From positions 1,659,691 through 1,723,690 of the forward strand of contig NC_047078.1 in NCBI RefSeq assembly GCF_902459465.1: DNA of 64,000 bases. The letters are read 5' to 3'. Of the stretch, positions 1-13,400 are shown in pieces. The DNA comes from Asterias rubens. Its lineage: Eukaryota; Echinodermata; Asteroidea; Forcipulatida; Asteriidae. A program made the translations under genes and the position numbers. The notes beneath the pieces are model-generated. The model had not been told where the DNA came from and made no database searches. It saw nothing but the letters and a program-made list of their open reading frames with translations. The first letter of the stretch is position 1; each line of letters begins with the position of its first letter.

Positions 1-219
1 CTCAGAACTATAATTGGGTCAGTAATGGCAATTTCATATACGTAATGACGTAACGAACAAGAGGCCCCTCGTTTAAATGGGGGAGGGGGATTCAAAAAAA
101 TATTTTTTACTCAGAAAGCGAATGTTTCTTATTGCCAAACAAAGACATTGTAGACCACTCTTGATCAATAAACCCCATTAATCAGGAGCTCCAATATTTA
201 TGCAAAATCAGTTCCCCTT
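1..219. other. unique 5' flank of the tandem array
   Basis: This is the single-copy sequence left of the first 10.2-kb unit. It contains a short G-rich run and no open frame or repeat I recognise. It does not resemble the right end of the unit (before 10420, 20584 and 30799), so the left array border is sharp. Confidence 0.6.
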
Positions 220-221
220 CT

Positions 222-300
222 GTTTGTGGTAACACAATGTAACTAGTTGGGGTGGTTCTGACAGAACCACCCCAACTCATTACATTGAGTTACCACAAAC
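222..300. repeat. 79-bp hairpin at unit start (copy 1)
   Basis: This is a near-perfect inverted repeat with arms of about 39 bp. The outer arms begin GTTTGTGGTAAC and end GTTACCACAAAC. The inner arms are AGTTGGGGTGGTTCTG and CAGAACCACCCCAACT, with almost no loop. Identical copies lie at 10423-10501 and 20587-20665. The hairpin sits 2 bp inside every unit boundary, so it marks the duplication breakpoint. It could be a small MITE or a cruciform-forming fragile site. Confidence 0.85.
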
Positions 301-738
301 CTTACTAGATCCTAATTCCACCATGCAAAGTTTTCAAATCATGGAGGTAGTCCTTGCTCAACCTTGCTTATAGGTTGCTCAAAAACAAGGTTGCTCGTAC
401 AACTACGCCTCCCCCATTCCTATTTACATCCAAAAGGAGGGTACGGCATGTTGAGAGTTGTCTTTGTTCTTTGATAAGGGTTCTTTGTGTTATGTGTTTT
501 CAGGATACAGACAATAATAATAACTCAGAAAAGAGCAATTTAACTGTATTTGTCTTTTCTAGGTCATCACAAATTGTATGTACCCACTTGAGGTTACGAT
601 TTGAAAAAATTAATAGAACAGACTTGTGAAGGACCACTTGGAAATACGGCCGACTATAATTGCCAACAATGCGGGACTCCTTCGATAAATGAAAAATCTC
701 TTTGAAAAGGTGTTAATAACTGCAAGCAGTTGTGCAAG

Positions 739-1608
739 TTAAAGGCACGGGACACCTTTACGGATTTACTCCAAATAATTGTTAGCCTAAAAACTTACAC
801 GAACTATAAGCCTTTGTTTTAAGATAATGGTGGACACAATGCTATTAAAGGGTTTATGTACTTTTTCCTAACAAAAAACACAATGTCCACATATTTACAT
901 TAAACTTACACAGTTTGAAGATTATGATAGTAGAAAGCTTCCCTTGAAATTTTACTTACTGAGGTGCTGTAGTTTTTGAGAAATGAGTAAAAGTAATAAT
1001 TTTCGTCTCAGTTTTAGCATGTAAAAACGTATTGTAACCAGTTATGCTATGGTTTTGGTATATCATGAGACCAAAATTATTAGTGTGACTTGTTTTGCTC
1101 ATTTCTCAAAAACTACACAACCTTAGTTAGTAATGATTGAAGGGAAGCTTTCCACTATCATTATCTTCAAACACTGTAAGTTGAATGTAGGCCTAAATCT
1201 ATGGACATTTTGAAAAAGCGCCCAAATCCTTTAATGGTTGCGGTAAATTTGTCAGTTTACACCCGGCATCCAAACCGAACAGTGCTCTCCCTTATAGTGG
1301 CCACCATATCTCAAAAGGGCTCAATGGAGAGCTGTTGATAGTATAAAACATTATGATAAATGGATCCCTCTGAAGCAACATAGTTTTTGAGAAAGAGATA
1401 ATTTCTCACTCAAATATTAAAAGACTTCAGGATTGAAGTTTCTTTTAGGCATTTTGGTACACAATGTGCAACAAGGGCGGTTTTCTGTCATTATTCTCCC
1501 ACAACTTCTTTGTCACAGATTTGTTATTTTTTGCATAATATGGGAAACACCAAGTGCGACGACCGGTCTTTGACAATACTATCAACGGTGTCCATCCAGT
1601 GCCTTTAA
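739..1608. repeat. composite TTAA-flanked MITE with nested second MITE
   Basis: The outer element begins TTAAAGGCACGGGACACC and ends with a copy of the complementary terminus followed by TTAA, which is the family A terminus. Nested inside at 845-1234 is family C, also TTAA-bounded, with arms around GAAAGCTTCCCT and AGGGAAGCTTTC. Equivalent copies are the outer element at 21104-21973 with inner 21210-21599, and in unit 2 about 10937-11790 with a damaged inner copy. This explains the short open frames at 1445-1663 and its paralogues, which I do not treat as genes. Confidence 0.7.
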
Positions 1609-4600
1609 GGATTTGTTGGATTGCGAATGATATTTTCCAAGATTTAATTACTAATTCGACCACCCGTTGAGTGTGAGATACTTGATTAATATGTCTATCT
1701 AGGTAAACCTACACGCAAAGATTTTGACGAACATTGGTGTTTTAAAATCGTTCAACTAGACACCACTTTCGTTTATATTGCTGTTATTGTCAATATTGCT
1801 ATTAAAGGCAGTGGACACTATTGGTAATTACTCAAAATAATTATTAGCACAAAACCTTACTTGGTAACGAGTAATGGGGAGAGGTTGATGGTATAAAACA
1901 TTGTGAGAAACGGCTCCCTCTGAAGTGCCATAGTTTTCGAGAAAGAAGTAATTTTCCACGAATTTAATTTCAAGACCTCAAGTTTAGAACTTGAGGTCTC
2001 GAAATCAACCATCTAAACGCACACACCTTCGTGTGACAAGGGTGTTTTTTTCTTTCATTCATATCTCGCAAGTTCGATGACCGATTGAGCTGAAATTTTC
2101 ACAGGTTCATTATTTTAAGCATACATGTATGTTGAGATACACCAACTGTGGAGGCTAGTCTTTGACAATTAACAATAGTGTCCACTGCCTTTAAAGAAAA
2201 ACAACTTGGTAACGAGGAGTTGTTTGACGGTATAATTTATTTTGAAAAACGGCTCCCTCTGAAGGTGAATGCTGTTTGAGGATTCCCTCTCGTGCGCATT
2301 GATCACGAGCACATCAATTTGTTAGTTTGGCGCCTTTGAAATATTCTGCAATATTTTAATTATAAAGTATCATCTGCTTGTGTTAGTGTGGTAGTTCGTG
2401 CGTTGCTGATTATTAGATTGACATATTTATTGTCATTGTATGTTTGTTTTACTTTGAGGAATGACCGAATAACTACTGCTTTATCTGTTTTGTTACAAGT
2501 TGTAGGTCTGTTTTGATATCGTACCTATATTTATGTTTATGTTCCATGAATTTGAAGGAAACATTAATTAAACAATTTTCTTAGATAACCTAGCCCTCTG
2601 GTTTCTGACATTTTTAAATATAAATGAAAGAAAGGGAACATTAAACGTTATCTTAAAGCCATTATACACTTTCGGTACAGGAAAAAAATCACAGATTTAC
2701 AAATACTTTACAGGGTTTACAGAAGGTAATGGTAAAAGACTTCCATGATATATTGTTCCATGAAATGCTTTACTTTTTGAGAAAACATTAAAACAATATC
2801 ATTCTCGATAGCGAGAATTACGGATTTGTTATAAACACATATCATGACACGGCGAAACGCGCGAAAACAGGAGTGGGTTTTCCCGTTATTTTCTCCCGAC
2901 TCCGATGACCGATTGAGCCTAAATTTCCACAGGTTTGTTATTTTATGTAAAAGTTGTGATACACGAAGTGTGGGACTTGGACAATACTGTTTACCGAAAG
3001 TGGAGGAAACATTGACTACATTGACTTAATTTTTTTAGAGTCGTTTGAGATGACACTTGAGTTTTGAACTTCCATTCCAGTCCCAAATATGTTTTTGTTC
3101 AAGACACTAGACACTATTGGTAATTGTCAAAGACCAATCTTCTCACTTGGTGTATCTCAACATATTTTTATGCAGAAAATAACAAACCTGTGAAAAGTTG
3201 CGCTCAATTGATCGTCGAAGTTGCGAGGTAGCAATAACAAAACAAGTGCTTGATTTCGAAACCTCAAATTCTAAATCTGAGTTCTCCAAATCACGTTTCT
3301 TCAGAGGGAGCCGTTTCTCATAATGTTTTATACTATCAACAGCTCCCCACCAAGTAAGGTTTTATGGTAATAACTATTTTGAGTAATTGCCAATAGTGTC
3401 CACTGCCTGTTTCGTTGTTTTCTCTCTAACTTCACTCTCTTAAATTTAATTTTGACTTGCTTTTCCTCGATGTGCACCTTTACCTCCGTCACCCATCCAA
3501 TTTGATTGTATAGTGCATCAATGGATCTAAATGCGCTCAGAGTAACGGTATTTAATAACATCTGGCTACGACACTGCTGAGAAAATTCAATGTTTGGAGA
3601 CCAGTCGGCAGGTTTGAATTCTGGATCCTTGTTGTTTTAACAATTTTTTTCGTTAGTATTTTTCTCACAGTATCGACCAGCGTTGACTTGCATTATCCGG
3701 AGTTAATAATTATTATGTGCTTGAAGTAATTTAATTGTTTTACCAAATAAAATACAGAAAGAAAACCTTCACCAAATATTTGTGTCTATCGGAGAAAAAG
3801 TTTCTCGATAACCAAATAATGTGCGTCTGCTGTTGCGAGCAGACGACGCGTTACAAACAGAAATAGTACTCAACATGGCCGACGGCGCGCACAACGAACT
3901 TTTTGCGGGGTCACGCAACCTCTCTATAGGAGTTGTGCACCCTAACCTGGTAGGTCTGCTGCCCTCTAGTGGCAGAGCTTTCAAAAAGTCTCCCTCTGTT
4001 ATTGTTATTTTGATTATCTGTTGGAATGAAAAGAAACGACTGAAAGGGAAATGAAAATGAAATGTGACTCGCTTCGATTGTAAAAGCTAGGAAGAAACAC
4101 GCATGCGCGTCTGGTTTTGGCGCGTGACCGTGATCGTTGCAGAGCTGTCGATATCAAAATACAGACAATTGTTCCAGGGATGGCTCTGTGTGGAATCTCG
4201 AGCCTGAATATGTGACGTCACACTACAAAATATGAAAAGCTTACGTCAAAGCACGTTTATCCAATGAAATCTTTGCATCCATGGCCTGTAAGACTATCCT
4301 TATCCCTGGATCAGTTTATAGCTGTATGATTGGTTGATAACTCAACATTCTTGCTGAACTCACGACCGATCTTTGCTTTGATTGGTCCGAGGTGATGTTT
4401 GTCAGCTACACCCACATCACCTCCGACCAATGGAAACACAGCTAGGGAAAGCTTATGTCACTGCATATTTATCCGGCGACGTTTTATCCAATGAAATCAC
4501 CGGCTCTAAAAAGCAAGTATCTGTCTTTATCAATGCGGGTAATTGTCCAGTCTAGTCGTCCTGCAGCTAGTAGACTTGCATATAAGAAGGGTCGGGGCGT

Positions 4601-4660
4601 AAAATCAGTCAAACTCTCTTTGGGTTCTGCTACTAACTGCTTGAAGGTGAAGACTAAACA

Positions 4661-5915
4661 ATGATGGCGTGGAGAGAAGCAGCTATCTCTGTGCTGGTAG
4701 TGCTGGTTTACGCAGTTCAGACGGGAGCATGGGACGCTTTAGGTAAGTACGCAGGATTCTTTCGTTATAACGAGGGGTTGGCCTACACTCCATACAGCTG
4801 CTTAAAGGCAGTGGACACTATTGGTAGAATACTCAAAATAATTGTTGTCATAAAACCTTTCTTGATTACGAGAATGGGGAGAGGTTGATGGTATAAAACA
4901 TTGTGAGAAACAGCTCCCTCTGCAGTGACGTAGTTTTCAGAAAGAAGTAATTTTCCACGAATTTGATTTCGAGACCTCAGATTTAGAATTTGAGGTCTCG
5001 AAATCAAGCATCGGAAAGCACACAACTTCACGTGACACTATAATGAGACAATGGTGTTTCTTTCTATAATTATTATCTCGCAACTTTGATGACCGATTGA
5101 GCTCAAATTTTCCCAAGTTTGTTATTGTATGCATATGTTGAGATACACCAACTATGGAGACTAGTCTGTGACAATTAGTGTCCAGTGTCTTTAAGCACAA
5201 CAATTAGCTTTGCATTGCACAAATTTGCTGTGCTAACCAGAATAAGGTTACCAGTCAAATACAAATACAATTAGTTTTGCCTGGTATCGTGCTCATTCTT
5301 GCTTAAAGGATATGGATACGTTTGGCAATTGTCAAAAACCAGTACCCGGCCCATTTGGTTCATCCCCGTCACAAGTGCATAGAACGACAAACTTGTGAAA
5401 ATTTGGGCTCAATATTGGTCATCGAATTTGCAAGAGAATAATGACAGAAAACACCCTTGTTACACTACTTTGTGTGCTTTAGATGCAAAATAAAATGCTT
5501 CAGCTGAAGTAGTTTATTATTTGAGTGAGAAATTACCTCTTCCTCAACAACTACATAACTTCAGAGGGAGTCGTTTCTCACAGTGTATTCTTAACCATCA
5601 ACAGCTCTCCGTTTTTCGTTACCAAGTAAGTTCTTTTGCTAACAATTATTTTTAGTAATTACCAATAGTGTCCAGTGCCTTTAAGCACAAACTTGTTAAG
5701 CAACATTATCTGCTTAAGCGGTGCTATGAAATTGGGCCATGGTTAGTTAGCCTTCGATGTAACACCATTTGTCATAATAGTGACGCTATAAGGGAGAAAA
5801 ACTAATCAATTTAACCTGGTATATAGGTTCGTGATAAATTGAATGTCTGTGCCCTATATTGATCCACTTGTTTTGATTAAAAACAAATATTTTGCCAATA
5901 TCGAATATTATGCTA

Positions 5916-5948
<33 letters not shown>

Positions 5949-8900
5949 GCTGTCACTCACAGCTGGGCCCAATATTATAAAGCATATTTAATTAACGAAA
6001 GTTTTCTGCTTAAAGGCAGTGGACACTTTTGGTATACTTAAAATAATTATTAGCATAAAACCTTTCTTGGTGACTACTAAAGGGGGGGGGGGTTGATATT
6101 ATAAAGCCTTGTGAGAAATGGCTCCCTCTGAAGTAATGTAGTTTTCAAGAAAGAGGTAATTTTCAACGAATTTGATTTCGAGACCTCAGATTTAGAATTT
6201 GAGATCTCGAAATCAACCATCTAAACGCACACAACTTCGTGTGACAAAGGTGTTTTTTTCTTTCATTATTATCTCGCAACTTCGATGACCGACTGAGCTC
6301 AAAATTTCACAGGTTTGTTATTTTGTGCGTATGTGGAGATACACCATGTGAGAAGACTGGTCTTTGACAGTTACCAATAGTCTCCAGTGTCTTTAAATAC
6401 AAATGATAATCCAAATATCTTATCAGGTCAAAATAAAAAGTAAAATAATGGGTTTTTATTTTTCGATTTAAATACATTATGGGTCACTTAACTATGTTAA
6501 TAATATAAGTACATGAAAATAATGCAATCGCACATTAAAGGGCAATATTATAACAAGTACAAAATAAAAAATATAAAAAAACTTCGTAAAAACTATTACA
6601 TTTGAGCAGTTGTGGAATGATATACATTACTTCCTCCAAATCACCGGAACAGTGGTAAAACGTACATCTCAAAATACAAACAATCCCATGACAAAATCTA
6701 ATGACCAATTTTCCTTACGTAGATAACTATGGAGCAGACCCGACCAAAGTGTCCGTCAGTGGGGTGTCATCAGGGGCCAACATGGCGGTCCAGCTCCACG
6801 TGGCATACTCATCTAGCATCATGGGTGTTGGTGCAGTGGCAGGAGGTAAGTCAAGGACCAATTTTCATAGAGCTGCTTAGCGGCCGATTTTGTGCTTACT
6901 GTACTATTTTCCTGTCATAGCACTATACTAAAACGTAATCACACGAAAAGGCATGTTAACCTTCCGGAGCTTACTGCTTAATGCCGCCACTATGTAAATC
7001 CATGACGCGCAATATGGCCGACCAGTCTTCTTACAAACCTTTGACAAATTTGAGCTCAGTTGGTCGCCGAAATTGCGAGGAAAATGGGTTGTCACACAAG
7101 TTGTGTGCTTTCAGATGCTTGAATTCGATACCTCAGCTAAGGTCTCGAATTCAATTCAAATAATCAAGTGAAACATTTCAGAGGGAGCCAAATCTCACAA
7201 ATGTTATACTATCAACAGCTCTCCATTGCTCGCTACCAAGTAAGTGTTTATGGTAACAAATTATTCTGAGGAAATACCAACTAGTGCCTTCAACGGAGTA
7301 CTTTAATTTTATCTTTACAATACATGCCAGGACCGTATTACTGTGCGCAGGGGAGTTTCTAATAAAGCATTCTATGGGGAATGTTCCACAATCGGGAATG
7401 GTAATAACATTGATGTCCAGGACCTCATCGATGACACCGATGCTTACGCCCGCCAACGGCAAGGTGGACGCAACATCCCAATATGGCGTCCGCTCGCGTC
7501 TATATTTTCAGCGGTACTGAAGATACTATCGTACCAACCGGTGAGTTGAAATGTAGACCCTTCTTGATTACACGGCTTCGATTAATGGTGGAATCTAGGT
7601 GAAAGGTGCAAATGGACGGGGATTGTCCTAGCCTTTCATAGTGCAGCCATCTTGAACTTCTCCATCGATATCAATGTTACAAACAACGAGGCTGGAGAAG
7701 AACAAAATAGTCTGGTTCCTGTTTGCAAAATGATTGTTAGCATTCATTATTTTTATTCCACACGATGTACATAACCAGTGTTGGCTCTAAAAGACACATC
7801 CGGCTCTTTTAGAGCCAACATTCCCTCAACGAGGATATACATGGTTCGCACAGGTTTACCATTCTTTATTCTAAACACCACAAAGCATCCAACACCAAAA
7901 CAAGTCCGTCAAGTTTATTTTCCCCTTCTTTTACTTACTCAGCCGTTGTTAAAAAGCTCAAGAATTACCTACGACCACTACGTCAACAGTGCCAGTGATA
8001 TTTATGACAAAGTACGACCTACCAGCTGGACACGGATTTGTAAGTATAAAACAATCTAGGACTGGTTCCCTGACTTAATCCGCAAGTAGCACTTGCTTTT
8101 TAGTACCAGTGATTTTCATTGGGTACAATCATTATCTCATCTTTCTATACTGTGCAGAAACCTCCTCTGGTTTACTTGCACAATGATGTCATGGATAACG
8201 TGCAGTGACGTTGCTTTTCCTTATCTGTACTTTGATTGGTACGAGCGTCAGTCATGGCGGTACCGGCGCCTTATAAACTTTCATTATTATTATTATTTAT
8301 AAGTGACGTTGGCAGCTGCATTTGAGGTCGATGAATCTAGGTGAAAGATAATTATGGACTGGGATTAACCCATGCTAGAGGCCACTCTCTGGCGTAATTC
8401 ACGAGCCTCGAAGTTTGACGTCAGATGTTCAGGCTAACAACACTTCAATAGACCTTTATCACGGTGTGGTCATCTTGATTTAGCCAACTCCAACTCATTC
8501 CAACTCATGAACCAAACTGAGGCTGGACGAAATAACAGTCTGGTGCCATGTGCAATGAATTTTAGCATTCATTTTGTTATTGGAAACAGGGAATATGACC
8601 AAGATGGTGACAGCGTGATAAAGGCCTATAGAAGTTTGTCCCAACTGGAGGTTATTCAGACGATACAAATCTTAGGTATCAACGCTCACGATACTTTCGC
8701 CCATCTGGGAATATGCCACCCAATTGGGAATCCTGAGTTTTTTAAACGAAGTTGATGTCGTATTGTTTTAAAGTTATCATGTTTTTTTTTGTTTTTACTT
8801 GTTAGATCACCACTGACTACACCAATGCGTGTGACAATAACTTTGCCTCACCTAACATCAATGACTGCAACTACAATATGGCCTTTGAAATCCTGAACCA

Positions 8901-9607
8901 TATTTATGGCGGCAACCTCGTGGTAAATAAGCAAACTTCATTCATTAATTGTTCTCTTCAAAAATCACTTGACTTTATTAATATTCCCAGTGGGAAATTC
9001 ATTTCGGCCTTTTATTCATCACTAAATTTACAAAAACTACATTTAAGGCAGAGGACACTATTGTTAATTGTCAAATACAGTCGTCTCACTGTGGTATCTT
9101 AACATATGCATACAATAACAACCTGTGAATTTGAGCTTAATTGGTCGACGAAGCTGCGAAATATGAATGATTTAAAAGCACACTTGTCACACGAAGTTGT
9201 GTGCTTCAGATGCTTGATTTCGAGACCTCGAATTCTAAATCTGAGGTCTCGAAATCAAATTCGTGGAAAATTACTTCTTTCTCGAAAACTACGCCACTTC
9301 AGAGGGAGCTGTTTCTCACAATGTTTTATACTATCAACCTCTCCTAATTCCTCGTAATGAAGAAAGGTTTTATGACGATGATTATTTTGATTAATTACCA
9401 ATAGTGCACACTGCCTTTATTAAAGCATTGCAATAAAAACTAGAAACAGCCATTGAAACATAATAATTATTGCACATTTAAGACACTTCTTAGTCCGTGT
9501 CCGAATGGTGAGAGGAGGCAAGAGTTAAACTCGAAAAAGTTCCGGGTCACAAATCTGACCTGGACTCCGAGAGGACCCGGATACCGGGTCAGATCTGACC
9601 CTTGACC

Positions 9608-9647
<40 letters not shown>

Positions 9648-9934
9648 GTGTACGGTTACGATAAAAAAAACTTAAAACAAAAAAAAACTGTTTTCTTGTG
9701 TCATTTCTTGGGCTCACTGTGGTTGGATGTGCATTTACAATTTACATTTATTTAATAAATAATTAACAAAATAACAATGTTCACAAAACAAATTATTGCA
9801 AATAAATGGCAATGAACCAAGAAATTGAGCTTACTCTTTTGATGTATTAATTAATTTATGTGAATTGGAATAATAATTGTGATAACTAATTTAATTTTTA
9901 GGACCCGGGTAGTGGCACCACTTTGAACGGGGAG
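4661..9934 (+). pseudogene. PHB depolymerase 5' partial copy 1 (exons 1-6, disrupted)
   Basis: Exons lie at 4661-4742, 6723-6845, 7331-7540, 7943-8039, 8806-8922 and 9902-9934, at the same relative places as in the intact copy. Exon 1 encodes the signal peptide and exon 2 the GVSSG lipase box; both are intact. Exon 3 has three one-base insertions relative to copies 2 and 3; the first creates a TAA at 7360-7362. Exon 4 has two extra bases. Exons 7-11 are not repeated after it; the next copy follows instead. It is either a decaying duplicate or an intact cassette damaged by sequence error, because every defect is a small indel inside an indel-rich stretch. If the reads proved it intact, exon 6 could splice in phase to exon 7 at 33273. 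Confidence 0.75.
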
Positions 9935-10420
9935 GTAAGTTTTCAAGTTATTTAAGTTTTATGACATCGTTCGGGGTTCTATTAGACACTGGACACATTT
10001 GGTTACAAAAAAATTACTATCAAAGACCAGTATTCTCCTTATAGTGTATCCCAACATTAGGCCACATAAAAAATAAATTGTTGATCGTCCCCGCCCGACC
10101 ATTCAAAACCCTCCGACCTCATTTTTGTCCATGTCTGGATATCATTATACTTTTACTTCACAGATTTTTCAGCTGATATTTTTTTCAAAACGTACAGGTT
10201 TGAAAAGATGTTTAAAGAAGGTTTTTATTCATGTTGGCAAAGCAAGAACAATTCTTCAAATATTTACTTGGGCTACACTGTGCTTAGTTGTTTGAAAAAG
10301 TTTACAGAAAATGTCATCTAGGCGTTAAATTTGTTTGACAAAACTATTGAATACATCAAAAACACACAAACCCTCAGTTTTATAGTGATTGTGATGATTT
10401 CTTATTCTTGATTTCATATT

Positions 10421-13400
10421 CTGTTTGTGGTAACACAATGTAACTAGTTGGGGTGGTTCTGACAGAACCACCCCAACTCATTACATTGAGTTACCACAAA
10501 CCTTACTAGATCCTAATTCCACCATGCAAAGTTTTCAAATCATGGAGGTAGTCCTTGCTCAACCTTGCTTATAGGTTGCTCAAAACAAGGTTGCTGTACA
10601 ACTACGCCCCCCATTCCTATTTACATCCAAAAGGAGGGTACGGCATGTTGAGAGTTGTCTTTGTTCTTTGATAAGGGTTCTTTGTGTTATGTGTTTTCAG
10701 GATACAGACAATAATAATAACTCAGAAAAGAGCAATTTAACTGTATTTGTCTTTTCTAGGTCATCACAAATTGTATGTACCCACTTGAGGTTACGATTTG
10801 AAAAAATTAATAGAACAGACTTGTGAAGGACCACTTGGAAATACGGCCGACTATAATTGCCAACAATGCGGGACTCCTTCGATAAATGAAAAATCTCTTT
10901 GAAAAGGTGTTAATAACTGCAAGCAGTTGTGCAAGTTAAAGGCACGGGACACCTTTACGGATTTACTCCAAATAATTGTTAGCCTAAAAACTTACACGAA
11001 CTATAAGCCTTTGTTTTAAGATAATGGTGGACACAATGCTATTAAAGGGTTTATGTACTTTTTCCTAACAAAAAACACAATGTCCACATATTTACATTAA
11101 ACTTACACAGTTTGAAGATTATGATAGTAGAAAGCTTGAAATTTTACTTATGAGGTGCTGTAGTTTTGAGAAATGAGTAAAAGTAATAATTTTCGTCTCA
11201 GTTTTAGCATGTAAAACGTATTGTAACCAGTTATGCTATGGTTTTGGTATATCATGAGACCAAAATTATTAGTGTGACTTGTTTTGCTCATTTCTCAAAA
11301 ACTACAACTTAGTTAGTAATGATTGAAGGGAAGCTTTCCACTATCATTATCTTCAAACACTGTAAGTTGAATGTAGGCCTAAATCTATGGACATTTTGAA
11401 AAAGCGCCCAAATCCTGGTTGCGGTAAATTTGTCAGTTTACACCCGGCATCCAAACCGAACAGTGCTCTCCCTTATAGTGGCCACCATATCTCAAAAGGG
11501 CTCAATGGAGAGCTGTTGATAGTATAAAACATTATGATAAATGGATCCCTCTGAAGCAACATAGTTTTTGAGAAAGAGATAATTTCTCACTCAAATATTA
11601 AAAGACTTCAGGATTGAAGTTTCTTTTAGGCATTTTGGTACACAATGTGCAACAAGGGCGGTTTTCTGTCATTATTCTCCCACAACTTCTTTGTCACAGA
11701 TTTGTTATTTTTTGCATAATATGGGAAACACCAAGTGCGACGACCGGTCTTTGACAATACTATCAACGGTGTCCATCCAGTGCCTTTAAGGATTTGTTGG
11801 ATTGCGAATGATATTTTCCAAGATTTAATTACTAATTCGACCACCCGTTGAGTGTGAGATACTTGATTAATATGTCTATCTAGGTAAACCTACACGCAAA
11901 GATTTTGACGAACATTGGTGTTTTAAAATCGTTCAACTAGACACCACTTTCGTTTATATTGCTGTTATTGTCAATATTGCTATTAAAGGCAGTGGACACT
12001 ATTGGTAATTACTCAAAATAATTATTAGCACAAAACCTTACTTGGTAACGAGTAATGGGGAGAGGTTGATGGTATAAAACATTGTGAGAAACGGCTCCCT
12101 CTGAAGTGCCATAGTTTTCGAGAAAGAAGTAATTTCCACGAATTTAATTTCAAGACCTCAAGTTTAGAACTTGAGGTCTCGAAATCAACCATCTAAACGC
12201 ACACACCTTCGTGTGACAAGGGTTTTTTCTTTCATTCATATCTCGCAAGTTCGATGACGATGAGCTAAAATTTTCACAGGTTCGTATTTTATGCATATGT
12301 TGAGATACACCACTGTGAAGCTAGTCTTTGACAATAACCAATTGTGTCCACTGCCTTAAAGAAAACAACTTGGTAACGAGGAGTTGTTTGACGGTATAAT
12401 TTATTTTGAAAAACGGCTCCCTCTGAAGGTGAATGCTGTTTGAGGATTCCCTCTCGTGCGCATTGATCACGAGCACATCAATTTGTTAGTTTGGCGCCTT
12501 TGAAATATTCTGCAATATTTTAATTATAAAGTATCATCTGCTTGTGTTAGTGTGGTAGTTCGTGCGTTGCTGATTATTAGATTGACATATTTATTGTCAT
12601 TGTATGTTTGTTTTACTTTGAGGAATGACCGAATAACTACTGCTTATTGTTTTTACAAGTTGTAGGTCTGTTTTGATATCGTACCTATATTTTGTTTATG
12701 TTCCATGAATTTGAAGGAAACATTAATTAAACAATTTTCTTAGATAACCTAGCCCTCTGGTTTCTGACATTTTTAAATATAAATGAAAGAAAGGGAACAT
12801 TAAACGTTATCTTAAAGCCATTATACACTTTCGGTACAGGAAAAAAATCACAGATTTACAAATACTTTACAGGGTTTACAGAAGGTAATGGTAAAAGACT
12901 TCCATGATATATTTTCCATGAAATGCTTTACTTTTTGAGAAAACATTAAAACAATATCATTCTCGATAGCGAGAATTACGGATTTGTTATAAACACATAT
13001 CATGACACGGCGAAACGCGCGAAAACAGGAGTGGGTTTTCCCGTTTTTTCTCCCGACTCCGATGACCGATTGAGCCTAAATTTCCACAGGTTTGTTATTT
13101 TATGTAAAAGTTGTGATACACGAAGTGTGGGACTTGGACAATACTGTTTACCGAAAGTGGAGGAAACATTGACTACATTGACTTAATTTTTTAGAGTCGT
13201 TTGAGATGACACTTGAGTTTTGAACTTCCATTCCAGTCCCAAATATGTTTTTGTTCAAGACACTAGACACTATTGGTAATTGTCAAAGACCAATCTTCTC
13301 ACTTGGTGTATCTCAACTATTTTTATGCAGACAAATAACAAACCTGTGAAAAGTTGCGCTCAATTGATCGTCGAAGTTGGACCGGTAGCAATAACAAACA

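Larger units (their letters stand above)
220..10420 (+). repeat. tandem 10.2-kb unit, copy 1
   Basis: This is the first of three head-to-tail near-identical units (10201 bp here, against 10164 and 10215). It starts 2 bp before a 79-bp hairpin and ends with the word tttcatatt. It carries promoter and exons 1-6 of a PHB depolymerase, all intronic MITEs included. Its first two thirds match copy 3 closely, apart from a patch of substitutions near 2105-2190. From about 6.9 kb onward it gains many one-base indels. Confidence 0.93.

Noticed and set aside
3821-4054. Conserved-looking 77-codon frame upstream of each PHB depolymerase copy
   Set aside because: It overlaps a family G-like repeat fragment and CpG-rich promoter-proximal DNA. 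It is disrupted in unit 2 relative to 1 and 3 and resembles no family known to me.
10142-10320. Possible exon 7 inside each unit (starting after the acceptor-like ttcacag near 10160)
   Set aside because: The frame encodes no family motif, while 33273-33393 gives the expected LLWFDQ continuation in the correct phase.
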